Below are positions 13,873 through 28,280 of a DNA stretch of 64,000 nucleotides, in pieces. A model generated the notes under the pieces. It saw nothing but the letters and a program-made list of their open reading frames with translations. It had not been told where the DNA came from and did not search any database. Within the stretch, counting starts at the first letter, position 1. Each line of letters starts with the position of its first letter. Origin of the DNA: Glandiceps talaboti. Its lineage: Eukaryota > Hemichordata > Enteropneusta > Spengelidae. The DNA lies in NCBI RefSeq assembly GCF_964340395.1, contig NC_135549.1:33538832-33602831 (forward strand), read 5' to 3'. The translations under genes were made by a program, and so were the position numbers.

Positions 13873-16800
13873 TTATTGTCATTGGTATAATTCAATTACA
13901 TCATCTATGCTACACAGCTCTACATCATTGTCATTGGTATAATTCAATTACATTATCTATGCTACACAGCTCTACATCATTGTCATTGGTATAATTCAAT
14001 TACATTATCTATGCTACACAGCTCTACATCATTGTCATTGGTATAATTCAATTACATCATCTATGCTACACAGCTCTACATCATTGTCATTGGTATAATT
14101 CAATTACATCATCTATGCTACACAGCTCTACATCATTGTCATTGGTATAATTCAATTACATCATCTATGCTACACAGCTCTAAATCACTGTCATTGGTAT
14201 AATTCAATTACATCATCTATGCTACACAGCTCTAAATCAGTCATTAGTATAATTCAATTACATCATCTATGCTACACAGCTCTAAATCACTGTCATTGGT
14301 ATAATTCAATTACATCATCTATGCTACACAGCTCTAAATCAGTCATTGGTATAATTCAATTACATCATCTATGCTACACAGCTCTACATCATTGTCATTG
14401 GTATAATTCAATTACATCATCTATGCTACACAGCTCTACATCATTGTCATTGGTGTAATTCAATTACATCATCTATGCTAAAGAGCTCTACATTATTGTC
14501 ATTGGTGTAATTCAATTACATCATCTATGCTACACAGCTCTACATCATTGTCATTGGTGTAATTCAATTACATCATCTGTGCTACACAGCTCTAAATCAC
14601 TGTCATTGGTATAATTCAATTACATCATCTATGCTACACAGCTCTACATCATTGTCATTAGTGTAATTCAATTACATCATCTATTCTACACAGCTCTAAA
14701 TCACTGTCATTGGTATAATTCAATTACATTATCTATGCTACACAGCTCTACATCATTGTCATTGGTATAATTCAATTACATTATCTATGCTACACAGCTC
14801 TACATCATTGTCATAAGCATAATTCAATTACATCATCTATGCTACACAGCTCTACATCATTGTCATTGGTGTAATTCAATTACATCATCTATGCTACACA
14901 GCTCTAAATCACTGTCATTAGTGTAATTCAATTACATCATCTATGCTACACAGCTCTAAATCACTGTCATTGGTATAACTCAATTACATCATCTATGCTA
15001 CACAGCTCTAAATCAGTCATTAGTGTAATTCAAGTACATCATCTATACTACTAAGCTCTACATCACTGTCATTGGTGTAATACAATTACATCATCTATGC
15101 TAAACAGCTCTAAATCACTGTCATTGGTATAATTCAATTACATCATCTATGCTACACAGCTCTACATCATTGTCATTGGTGTAATTAAATTATATCATCT
15201 ATGCTACACAGCTCTACATCACTGTCATTGGTATAATTAAATTACATCATCTATGCTACACAGCTCTACATCACTGTCTGGTGTAATTCAATTACATCAT
15301 CTATGCTACACAGCGCTGCATCATTGTCATTGGTGTAATTCAATTACATCATCTATGCTACACAGCTCTAAATCACTGTCATTGGTATAATTCAATTACA
15401 TCATCTATGCTACACAGCTCTAAATCAGTCATTAGTATAATTCAAGTACATCATCTATGCTACACAGCTCTACATCATTGTCATTGGTATAATTCAATTA
15501 CATCATCTATGCTACACAGCTCTACATCATTGTCATTGGTGTAATACAATTACATCATCTATGCTACACAGCTCTAAATCATTGTCATTGGTGTAATTCA
15601 ATTACATCATCTATGCTACACAGCTCTAAATCACTGTCATTGGTATAATTCAATTACATCATCTATGCTACACAGCTCTAAATCAGTCATTAGTGTAATT
15701 CAAGTACATCATCTATGCTACTAAGCTCTACATCACTGTCATTGGTGTAATACAATTACATCATCTATGCAAAACAGCTCTAAATCACTGTCATTGGTAT
15801 AATTCAATTACATCATCTATGCTACACAGCTCTACATCATTGTCATTGGTGTAATTAAATTATATCATCTATGCTACACAGCTCTACATCACTGTCATTG
15901 GTATAATTAAATTATATCATCTATGCTACACAGCTCTACATCATTGTCATTGGTATAATTCAATTACATCATCTATGCTACACAGCTCTACATCACTGTC
16001 TGGTGTAATTCAATTACATCATCTATGCTACACAGCTCTACATCACTTTCTGGTGTAATTCAATTACATCATCTATGCTACACAGCTCTACATCATTGTC
16101 ATTAGTGTAATTCAATTACATCATCTATGCTACACAGCTCTAAATCACTGTCATTGGTGTAATTCAATTACATCATCTATGCTACACAGCTCTAAATCAT
16201 TGTCATTGGTGTAATTCAATTACATCATCTATGCTACACAGCTCTACATCATTGTCATTGGTGTAATACAATTACATCATCTATGCTACACAGCTCTAAA
16301 TCATTGTCATTGGTGTAATTCAATTACATCATCTATGCTACACAGCTCTACATCATTGTCATTGGTGTAATACAATTACATCATCTATGCTACACAGCTC
16401 TACATCATTGTCATTGGTGTAATACAATTACATCATCTATGCTAAACAGCTCTACATCATTGTCATTGGTGTAATTCAATTACATCATCTATGCTACACA
16501 GCTCTACATCATTGTCATTAGTGTAATTCAATTACATCATCTATGCTACACAGCTCTAAATCACTGTCATTGGTATAATTCAATTACATCATCTATGCTA
16601 CACAGCTCTACATCATTGTCATTGGTGTAATTAAATTATATCATCTATGCTACACAGCTCTACATCACTGTCATTGGTATAATTAAATTATATCATCTAT
16701 GCTACACAGCTCTACATCATTGTCATTGGTATAATTCAATTACATCATCTATGCTACACAGCTCTACATCACTGTCATTGGTATAATTAAATTACATCAT

Positions 16801-19631
16801 CTATGCTACACAGCTCTACATCACTGTCTGGTGTAATTCAATTACATCATCTATGCTACACAGCACTACATCACTTTCTGGTGTAATTCAATTACATCAT
16901 CTATGCTACACAGCTCTACATCATTGTCATTAGTGTAATTCAATTACATCATCTATGCTACACAGCTCTAAATCACTGTCATTGGTGTAATTCAATTACA
17001 TCATCTATGCTACACAGCTCTAAATCATTGTCATTGGTGTAATTCAATTACATCATCTATGCTACACAGCTCTACATCATTGTCATTGGTGTAATACAAT
17101 TACATCATCTATGCTACACAGCTCTAAATCATTGTCATTGGTGTAATTCAATTACATCATCTATGCTACACAGCTCTACATCATTGTCATTGGTGTAATA
17201 CAATTACATCATCTATGCTACACAGCTCTACATCATTGTCATTGGTGTAATACAATTACATCATCTATGCTAAACAGCTCTACATCATTGTCATTGGTGT
17301 AATTCAATTACATCATCTATGCTACACAGCTCTACATCATTGTCATTAGTGTAATTCAATTACATCATCTATGCTACACAGCTCTAAATCACTGCCATTG
17401 GTATAATTCAATTACATCATCTATGCTACACAGCTCTAAATCAGTCATTAGTGTAATTCAATTACATCATCTATGCTACACAGCGCTGCATCATTGTCAT
17501 TGGTGTAATTCAATTACATCATCTATGCTACACAGCTCTAAATCACTGTCATTGGTATAATTCAATTACATCATCTATGCTACACAGCTCTAAATCAGTC
17601 ATTAGTGTAATTCAAGTACATCATCTATGCTACACAGCTCTACATCATTGTCATTGGTATAATTCAATTACATCATCTATGCTACACAGCTCTACATCAT
17701 TGTCATTGGTATAATTCAATTACATCATCTATGCTACACAGCTCTACATCATTGTCATTGGTATAATTAAATTATATCATCTATGCTACACAGCTCTACA
17801 TCATTGTCATTGGTGTAATTCAATTACATCATCTATGCTACACAGCTCTACATCATTGTCATTGGTGTAATTCAATTACATCATCTATGCTACACAGCTC
17901 TACATCATTGTCATTGGTGTAATTCAATTATATCATCTATGCTACACAGCTCTACATCATTGTCATTGGTGTAATTCAATTATATCATCTATGCTACACA
18001 GCTCTACATCACTGTCATTGGTATAATTCAATTACATCATCTATGCTACACAGCTCTACATCATTGTCATTGGTGTAATTCAATTACATCATCTATGCTA
18101 CACAGCTCTACATCATTGTCATTGGTGTAATTCAATTACATCATCTATGCTACACAGCTCTACATCACTGTCATTGGTATAATTCAATTACATCATCTAT
18201 GCTACACAGCTCTAAATCAGTCATTAGTGTAATTCAATTACACCATCTATGCTACACAGCTCTAAATCACTGTCATTGGTATAATTCAATTACATCATCT
18301 ATGCTACACAGCTCTAAATCAGTCATTAGTGTAATTCAATTACATCATCTATGCTACACAGCTCTACATCACTGTCATTGGTATAATTCAATTACATCAT
18401 CTATGCTACACAGCTCTAAATCAGTCATTAGTGTAATTCAATTACATCATCTATGCTACACAGCTCTAAATCACTGTCATTGGTATAATTCAATTACATC
18501 ATCTATGCTACACAGCTCTACATCATTGTCATTGGTGTAATTCAATTACATCATCTATGCTACACAGCTCTACATCATTGTCATTGGTATAATTCAATTA
18601 CATTATCTATGCTACACAGCTCTACATCACTGTCATTGGTGTAATTCAATTACATCATCTATGCTACACAGCTCTACATCATTGTCATTAGTGTAATTCA
18701 ATTACATCATCTATGCTACACAGCTCTACATCATTGTCATTGGTATAATTCAATTACATCATCTATGCTACACAGCTCTACATCATTGTCATTGGTGTAA
18801 TTCAATTATATCATCTATGCTACACAGCTCTACATTATTGTCATTGGTGTAATTCAATTACATTATCTATGCTACACAGCTCTACATCATTGTCATTGGT
18901 GTAATTCAATTACATCATCTATGCTACACAGCTCTACATCACTGTCATTGGTATAATTCAATTACATCATCTATGCTACACAGCTCTACATCATTGTCAT
19001 TGGTGTAATTCAATTACATCATCTATGCTACACAGCTCTACATCATTGTCATTGGTATAATTCAATTACATTATCTATGCTACACAGCTCTACATCACTG
19101 TCATTGGTGTAATTCAATTACATCATCTATGCTACACAGCTCTACATTATTGTCATTAGTGTAATTCAATTACATCATCTATGCTACACAGCTCTACATC
19201 ATTGTCATTGGTATAATTCAATTACATCATCTATGCTACACAGCTCTACATCATTGTCATTGGTGTAATTCAATTATATCATCTATGCTACACAGCTCTA
19301 CATTATTGTCATTGGTGTAATTCAATTACATCATCTATGCTACACAGCTCTAGATCATTGTCATTGGTGTAATTCAATTATATCATCTATGCTACACAGC
19401 TCTACATCGTTATTAGTGTGATTCAATTACATCATCTATGCTACACAGCTCTACATCATTGTCATTGGTATAATTCAATTACATCATCTATGCTACACAG
19501 CTCTACATCATTGTCATTGGTGTAATTCAATTATATCATCTATGCTACACAGCTCTACATCGTTATTAGTGTAATTCAATTACATCATCTATGCTACACA
19601 GCTCTACATCATTGTCATTGGTATAATTCAA
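13873..19631. repeat. About 52-bp minisatellite, about 110 copies (GRIPAP1 intron 6)
   Basis: Units contain TCATTGGTATAATTCAATTA and CATCATCTATGCTACACAGC. Most are 52 bp, with shorter forms of about 48 bp in which CACTGTCATTGG is reduced to CAGTCATTAG. Variants alternate ATA/GTA before ATTCAAT and ACATCA/AAATCA. The array fills 5.76 kb of the 5.96-kb intron and starts about 18 bp upstream of the exon 7 acceptor (minus-strand sense). Short open frames here are by-products of the repeat. Confidence 0.96.
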
Positions 19632-19819
19632 AGTCAGTATGCAGTCTGACTGATATAGATTATTCATGAGCAATTGGTTAAATTAAACTACCACAGGAGG
19701 ATACTCTGGTTTATATTTTACACTTGGCATATTTGTCTAAGAAGACAATAGAGAGTCACATTGGTAGCTTGTTGACATAGATGAAAAGGCAAATTGACAA
19801 ATGAGGGTAGTTGACTTAC

Positions 19820-19977
19820 CTGACTGCAGATTGGTATAGATTTTGAATTTCACCAAGTCTGTTCTGCAAAGCAGAATTTGTAGCTTGGAGGCGACGAATC
19901 TCAGCTTGGTGATCCATCTCTTGACCTTCTTCCTTTTTCTTCATTTCTCTTTCCAGTTTCTCATTCTTGTCATAAAG
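19820..19977 (-). CDS. GRIPAP1: GRIPAP1 coding exon 6
   Basis: Acceptor TTGAATACAG|CTTTAT and donor GCAGTCAG|GTAAGT. The 158 bp encode 52 codons plus 2 nt. The segment is charged coiled coil (LYDKNEKLEREMKKKEEGQE), followed by IRRLQATNSALQNRLGEIQ. The RLQATNSALQ core matches RLQAENTALQ of GRIPAP1. It lies between the 49-bp array of intron 5 and the 52-bp array of intron 6, with about 190 bp of unique sequence on each side. Confidence 0.87.
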
Positions 19978-20164
19978 CTGTATTCAAAATGTAGCAAATG
20001 TTTTTCCTTAGTTGAATGATCTAATCAGTAAGTCATGTACAACTGACATAAACATAATACTACTATTATAATACTAAATCTATAAGAATGGAATCTAAGC
20101 TCTGTACCATAGTCTCCAGTTTTAAATGAAGAGAACCTAAAGAAACTCTAGAGTTCAAAGAATC

Positions 20165-23100
20165 AACTCACAAGAAAGAGTTCCTGCATCATAGTGCTAT
20201 TCTGTAACTAATAAACTCACCAGAGAGAGTTCCTGCATCATAGTGCTATTCTGTAACTATTAAACTCACCAGAGAGAGTTCCTGCATCATAGTGCTATTC
20301 TGTAACTATTAAACTCACCAGAGAGAGTTCCTGCATCATAGTGCTATTCTGTAACTGTTAAACTCAGCAGAGAGAGTTCCTGCATCATAGTGCTATTCTG
20401 TAACTATTAAACTCACCAGAGAGAGTTGCTGCATCATAGTGCTATTCTGTAACTGTTAAACTCACCAGAGAGAGTTCCTGCATCATAGTGCTATTCTGTA
20501 ACTGTTAAACTCACCAGAGAGAGTTCCTGCATCATAGCGCTATTCTGTAACTATTAAACTCACCAGAGAGAGTTCCTGCATCATAGTGTTATTCTGTAAC
20601 TATTAAACTCACCAGAGAGAGTTCCTGCATCATAGTGTTATTCTGTAACAATTAAACTCACCAGAGAGAGTTCCTGCATCATAGCGCTATTCTGTAACTA
20701 ATAAACTCACCAGAGAGAGTTGCTGCATCATAGTGCTATTCTGTAACTATTAAACTCACCAGAGAGAGTTCCTGCATCATAGTGCTATTCTGTAACTATT
20801 AAACTCACCAGAGAGAGTTCCTGCATCATAGTGCTATTCTGTAACTATTAAACTCACCAGAGAGAGTTCCTTCATCATAGTGCTATTCTGTAACTATTAA
20901 ACTCACCAGAGAGAGTTCCTGCATCATAGTGCTATTCTGTAACTATTAAACTCACCAGAGAGAGTTCCTGCATCATAGTGCTATTCTGTAACTAATAAAC
21001 TCACCAGAGAGAGTTCCTGCATCATAGTGCTATTCTGTAACTAATAAACTCACCAGAGAGAGTTGCTGCATCATAGTGCTATTCTGTAACTGTTAAACTC
21101 ACCAGAGAGAGTTGCTGCATCATAGTGCTATTCTGTAACTATTAAACTCACCAGAGAGAGTTGCTGCATCATAGTGCTATTCTGTAACTATTAAACTCAC
21201 CAGAGAGAGTTCCTGCATCATAGTGCTATTCTGTAACTAATAAACTCACCAGAGAGAGTTCCTGCATCATAGTGCTATTCTGTAACTATTAAACTCACCA
21301 GAGAGAGTTCCTGCATCATAGTGCTATTCTGTAACTATTAAACTCACCAGAGAGAGTTCCTGCATCATAGTGCTATTCTGTAACTATTAAACTCACCAGA
21401 GAGAGTTCCTGCATCATAGTGCTATTCTGTAACTATTAAACTCACCAGAGAGAGTTCCTGCATCATAGTGCTATTCTGTAACTATTAAACTCACCAGAGA
21501 GAGTTCCTGCATCATAGTGCTATTCTGTAACTATTAAACTCACCAGAGAGAGTTCCTGCATCATAGTGCTATTCTGTAACTATTAAACTCACCAGAGAGA
21601 GTTCCTGCATCATAGTGCTATTCTGTAACTGTTAAACTCACCAGAGAGAGTTGCTGCATCATAGTGTTATTCTGTAACTATTAAACTCACCAGAGAGAGT
21701 TGCTGCATCATAGTGCTATTCTGTAACTATTAAACTCACCAGAGAGAGTTCCTGCATCATAGTGCTATTCTGTAACTGTTAAACTCACCAGAGAGAGTTG
21801 CTGCATCATAGTGCTATTCTGTAACTAATAAACTCACCAGAGAGAGTTGCTGCATCATAGTGCTATTCTGTAACTGTTAAACTCACCAGAGAGCGTTCCT
21901 GCATCATAGTGTTATTCTGTAACTATTAAACTCACCAGAGAGAGTTCCTGCATCATAGTGTTATTCTGTAACTATTAAACTCACCAGAGAGAGTTCCTGC
22001 ATCATAGCGCTATTCTGTAACTAATAAACTCACCAGAGAGAGTTGCTGCATCATAGTGCTATTCTGTAACTATTAAACTCACCAGAGAGAGTTCCTGCAT
22101 CATAGTGCTATTCTGTAACTATTAAACTCACCAGAGAGAGTTCCTGCATCATAGTGCTATTCTGTAACTATTAAACTCATCAGAGAGAGTTGCTGCATCA
22201 TAGTGCTATTCTGTAACTATTAAACTCACCAGAGAGAGTTCCTGCATCATAGTGCTATTCTGTAACTATTAAACTCACTAGAGAGAGTTCCTGCATCATA
22301 GTGCTATTCTGTAACTATTAAACTCACCAGAGAGAGTTCCTGCATCATAGTGCTATTCTGTAACTATTAAACTCACCAGAGAGAGTTCCTGCATCATAGT
22401 GCTATTCTGTAACTATTAAACTCACCAGAGAGAGTTCCTGCATCATAGTGCTATTCTGTAACTATTAAACTCACCAGAGAGAGTTCCTGCATCATAGTGC
22501 TATTCTGTAACTATTAAACTCACCAGAGAGAGTTCCTGCATCATAGTGCTATTTTGTAACTATTAAACTCACCAGAGAGAGTTCCTGCATCATAGTGCTA
22601 TTCTGTAACTAATAAACTCACCAGAGAGAGTTCCTGCATCATAGTGCTATTCTGTAACTAATAAACTCACCAGAGAGAGTTGCTGCATCATAGTGCTATT
22701 CTGTAACTGTTAAACTCACCAGAGAGAGTTGCTGCATCATAGTGCTATTCTGTAACTATTAAACTCACCAGAGAGAGTTGCTGCATCATAGTGCTATTCT
22801 GTAACTATTAAACTCACCAGAGAGAGTTCCTGCATCATAGTGCTATTCTGTAACTAATAAACTCACCAGAGAGAGTTCCTGCATCATAGTGCTATTCTGT
22901 AACTATTAAACTCACCAGAGAGAGTTCCTGCATCATAGTGCTATTCTGTAACTATTAAACTCACCAGAGAGAGTTCCTGCATCATAGTGCTATTCTGTAA
23001 CTATTAAACTCACCAGAGAGAGTTCCTGCATCATAGTGCTATTCTGTAACTATTAAACTCACCAGAGAGAGTTCCTGCATCATAGTGCTATTCTGTAACT

Positions 23101-24176
23101 ATTAAACTCACCAGAGAGAGTTCCTGCATCATAGTGCTATTCTGTAACTATTAAACTCACCAGAGAGAGTTCCTGCATCATAGTGCTATTCTGTAACTAT
23201 TAAACTCACCAGAGAGAGTTCCTGCATCATAGTGCTATTCTGTAACTGTTAAACTCACCAGAGAGAGTTGCTGCATCATAGTGTTATTCTGTAACTATTA
23301 AACTCACCAGAGAGAGTTGCTGCATCATAGTGCTATTCTGTAACTATTAAACTCACCAGAGAGAGTTCCTGCATCATAGTGCTATTCTGTAACTGTTAAA
23401 CTCACCAGAGAGAGTTGCTGCATCATAGTGCTATTCTGTAACTAATAAACTCACCAGAGAGAGTTGCTGCATCATAGTGCTATTCTGTAACTGTTAAACT
23501 CACCAGAGAGCGTTCCTGCATCATAGTGTTATTCTGTAACTATTAAACTCACCAGAGAGAGTTCCTGCATCATAGTGTTATTCTGTAACTATTAAACTCA
23601 CCAGAGAGAGTTCCTGCATCATAGCGCTATTCTGTAACTAATAAACTCACCAGAGAGAGTTCCTGCATCATAGTGCTATTCTGTAACTATTAAACTCACC
23701 AGAGAGAGTTCCTGCATCATAGTGCTATTCTGTAACTATTAAACTCACCAGAGAGAGTTCCTGCATCATAGTGCTATTCTGTAACTATTAAACTCATCAG
23801 AGAGAGTTGCTGCATCATAGTGCTATTCTGTAACTATTAAACTCACCAGAGAGAGTTCCTGCATCATAGTGCTATTCTGTAACTATTAAACTCACTAGAG
23901 AGAGTTCCTGCATCATAGTGCTATTCTGTAACTATTAAACTCACTAGAGAGAGTTCCTGCATCATAGTGCTATTCTGTAACTATTAAACTCACCAGAGAG
24001 AGATGCTGCATCATAGTGCTATTCTGTAACTATTAAACTCACTAGAGAGAGTTCCTGCATCATAGTGCTATTCTGTAACTATTAAACTCACCAGAGAGAG
24101 TTCCTGCATCATAGTGCTATTCTGTAACTAATAAACTCACCAGAGAGAGTTCCTGCATCATAGTGCTATTCTGTAA
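20165..24176. repeat. 49-bp minisatellite carrying exon 5's 3' end and donor site, about 82 copies (intron 5)
   Basis: Read on the minus strand, each unit is 30 bp identical or nearly identical to the end of exon 5 (AATAGCACTATGATG, then CAGGAACTCTCTCTG) followed by GTGAGTTTA and a short tail ending GTTACAG. Each unit therefore carries a 5' splice site, and its tail ends in an acceptor-like TTACAG that copies exonic bases. The exonic part stays open in the gene's frame ([10 protein letters not shown]). The last 36 bp of the array's right end lie inside the annotated exon. The left-most copy is degenerate (CAACTCACAAGAAAGAG). Confidence 0.96.
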
Positions 24177-24248
24177 TTTAAAGTCATCTTCTTGACTAAC
24201 CATCTTCATTTGTAGATGTTCATTTTCAGATAACAGAATTTCATATTC
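24141..24248 (-). CDS. GRIPAP1: GRIPAP1 coding exon 5
   Basis: Acceptor TTTTTGTAG|GAATAT and donor CTCTCTCTG|GTGAGT. The 108 bp (36 codons, phase 0 at both ends) include [26 protein letters not shown] and MMQELSL, closely matching the family's VLLSENEMLQ and SQEEDFRLQNST. The last 30 bp of the exon are also the exonic half of the 49-bp repeat unit that fills intron 5. The exon therefore grades directly into about 82 near-copies of its own 3' end plus donor. I take the outermost donor as the true one because the upstream sequence is unique. Confidence 0.87.
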
Positions 24249-24609
24249 CTACAAAAATGGGGGAAAACATCATATTTATTTCTTTGGTATTGAGAGTTCA
24301 TTTTAAATGTACACTGTCTGGGATGGTAGTAATCTGATCCAGTACATGAGATAAAAGATTGTTGACTACCACTCTTTCGTCTCTTAATTTTACATACTCA
24401 AATGCACAGTAAAGAGTGATTTTGCTAATATCCCTTGAAAGTTAAGATCATGGGAAGTAGTCAAGATCTCAAAAAAGATTGCTCCTGATAAACAGAAGTA
24501 CACACTTGAATGAAGTCTGCATTTGGTAGAAAAACAAATGGCATGAGCACTAAATTGATGACTGTGCATTTCCCTTGTTCTTTATTATATGTGCCCAAGA
24601 TTTTTTCAA
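24249..24609. other. Unique intron 4 sequence
   Basis: AT-rich sequence directly upstream of the exon 5 acceptor. I see no repeat, RNA gene or coding signal in it. Confidence 0.5.
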
Positions 24610-25245
24610 AAAATACCACCAATGGCGTTGTAGCACAACTGTACAGTTTTTAAAAATGTTTATTCATATGCTAGTCCATGCTAATAATAGGTGTTCATTT
24701 GCTGAATCCAGTTGCCTATCCAACCATGTTGTTATCTTTGAGATATACATGATCATTTGGCTGTTGCTATGGGTGTGGTCATGTTGTTAGATATATTTGC
24801 ATAAATGTTTGAATGTCTTTTGTTCACTTGTGTATGAAATTCTGATATTATCTTGTTGCTAGGCACATTTGCATACATTTTTTAATGTATATTCATTTGT
24901 CTAGTAATCCTCTTATCTTCACAATATATGTGAGCATTTGGCTGTTGCTATGGGCGTGGTCTTGTTGCTAGGCATATTTGCATATATGTTTTGAATGTTT
25001 ACTCACTTGCCTACCTTACGATGTTGTTATTTGACCAAAATATATACTGCCATTTGGTTGTTGCTAAGGGCGTGGTCATGGTTGCTAGGGCCAATTTTGC
25101 CAAAAAAAATTGAAGAAAATTTGCAGAATAACACTTTCAGAAACATCTCACCAAGTTTCAGACTCATTGACCAAGTACTTTTTGAGATATAAGTTTTAGA
25201 CCAAAAATGAACATTTTTACACCTAATTTGCATATCACTCATGGA
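24610..25245. repeat. Imperfect repeat family with GTTGCTATGGGCGTGGTC motif
   Basis: Several diverged units of roughly 110-180 bp each contain a variant of TTTGGCTGTTGCTATGGGCG, then TGGTC, TTGCTAGGC and ATTTGCATA. An inverted, well-matched copy of one unit lies at 32581-32644. This looks like an old interspersed repeat of unknown class; I recognise no coding potential. Confidence 0.6.
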
Positions 25246-25261
25246 ATCATTGTATGCTTAA

Positions 25262-26939
25262 AGTGTACATGCAAAGGTACATACTTTTTTTCGTAATTAT
25301 GTTTATTTTGCCATAAAAATAAAGGAAATCGGGTTTGTAATAGTACAATATAATTCTAACACGAGAAATTGCGCGAAAAATGAGGCACTCTCGGCTCAGC
25401 CACAGAGCACATTCAGGTAAGTACCTCTCATTTGCATATGGATAGGACAGGATTTGGAACTTTATGACGTCAATGCAGGAACACAAACGCATTCATCAGT
25501 GTATCTCTACATGTAAATCCATTATGGTCGAACCAGAAGGTCAACTTCAAAACCCGTTTTCGCCAGAACCCGACGTTGAATATTGGTCAGATTCCTCAAG
25601 CGTAGAGCAATACACTCCAGCATTAACATCTGATGGTGTGATTTAGCCAAATTCATTCGAACCGATCGCTAGCAGTAAGATAGTTCCTCTGGTAGTGAAT
25701 GAGTATGTCCTAGTGAAGCTGTGTTGTTTACATAAAGTAAAGGCTGTTATCAGCGTCCTTTGTTGACATAACTATTCAATGGGTGGAAAACAGCTCCTCC
25801 AGACAATGTAATCGAAACGAAAATTATCTAATATTTCTATACCCATCAAACATACAGAGATCGAATGAGAATGGCTTCAAGAGTTCACCATAATATTCTC
25901 TCAAGTTGTTCAAATGTAGCATGTGTCGTAACAGTACATTTGATCTATGGATGACCATTCAAAATCTTCGCGAACGTAGACCCGCAAATTCGTTAGAGCA
26001 GAACGTTTTGTTGGATAACCATCCCTCTTGAAAGCTCTGTGTACACATACTTTATTTCATTTTTTACTGTGTTCATTACCATCCACACAGTGACATGAAG
26101 TGGTTTCATCTTCTTTCAAAGCACGGCCCATGTTCACTGAAGCCGGCCGTACTGTGGTGTATTGTGTATTGCCTCCGACCATTTTTGTTTGAGTTTTTTT
26201 ATGGATAGACTTGTCTTACGTTGTGGAAGTTATTTGACCTGGGAGCGTGAAGCTTAGTGCTGACTGTACTTTGCTGTGTCCATCGACTTTTGACGTGTGA
26301 TTGGCATGACACAGTAATTGTTCAGGTAGACAAAACAATGGAAACAAAAATAGCAACATTATAATGAGCGTTGCGTCTTTTTACTTTGATATGATTCCGA
26401 CGATGTACATGTGATGAACACTACTTCCATGATGTGATGTATCACAATGAAAACTATCGACTCCCAGCAACATGGAAATCAAAACATACATTACCGTCCA
26501 GTTTTTACATGATTTCAACTGCCTTTACCCATTATTACTCAGTTATATCACTCAGAAATGTGTGTAGGATGATCTTTCACTGTGGGTGCTGCCGACAAAA
26601 CACCAAGGAACCATTGTTGTCGGAAGACTAAACTGGTACACCACAATATGTACAGTTACAGATATGCAGATAATACTATATGGCAAGCGTAATTAGTAAT
26701 TCATAAGTAAACATTTCACAAAGGCTTAGAGGGCTTTTGTAACACGTGGGACCTCGACACCTTTCGTGAGCTGGTTGAGGTGCCGAAGTTAGTCGAAGCA
26801 CAGGGGATTAAGGGGCAAGTATTTTTGTGACTTTCTTGTCAATGCGCGCAATATTTAGAGGTATGAATGCAATTTCATTTATTTTTATGGCAAAATACAC
26901 ATAATTACGAAAAAAATTATCAACCTTTGCATGTACACT
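25262..26939. mobile_element. 1.68-kb TIR element flanked by TTAA
   Basis: Inverted ends start AGTGTACATGCAAAGGT at 25262 and mirror at 26939. Similarity continues for about 70 bp through CGTAATTATG and TTTTGCCATAAAAATAAA. Both ends abut TTAA (25258-25261 and 26940-26943), the target duplication used by piggyBac and Kolobok elements. The flanks are two parts of a repeat seen elsewhere nearby (ATTTGCATATCACT), supporting insertion into an older repeat. No intact transposase is visible, so it is probably non-autonomous or decayed. Superfamily is undecided: the end is not the CCC typical of piggyBac. Confidence 0.72.
25464..25646 (+). pseudogene. 60-codon reading frame inside the TTAA element, possibly a captured or decayed exon
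   Basis: The frame starts at an ATG in TTTATGACG and encodes a segment with NPFSPEPDVEYWSDSSSVEQ. It ends at TAG, after which the same frame stays open for about 40 codons beginning PNSFEPIASS. The SFEP/SS segment loosely recalls the xPYxFEP motif at the start of P2X7-intracellular-domain-like proteins that occur in many invertebrate repeat families. The resemblance is weak and from memory. It may equally be chance. Confidence 0.22.
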
Positions 26940-26943
26940 TTAA

Positions 26944-28183
<1,240 letters not shown>

Positions 28184-28280
28184 CTATGCCTACAGTACTA
28201 CTGAACTTCATTACTTCAGTTGTGCTAAAAAATATTATCCACATGCTGGTGCAGCTTTGTTGTTACCTATGCAATATGTA

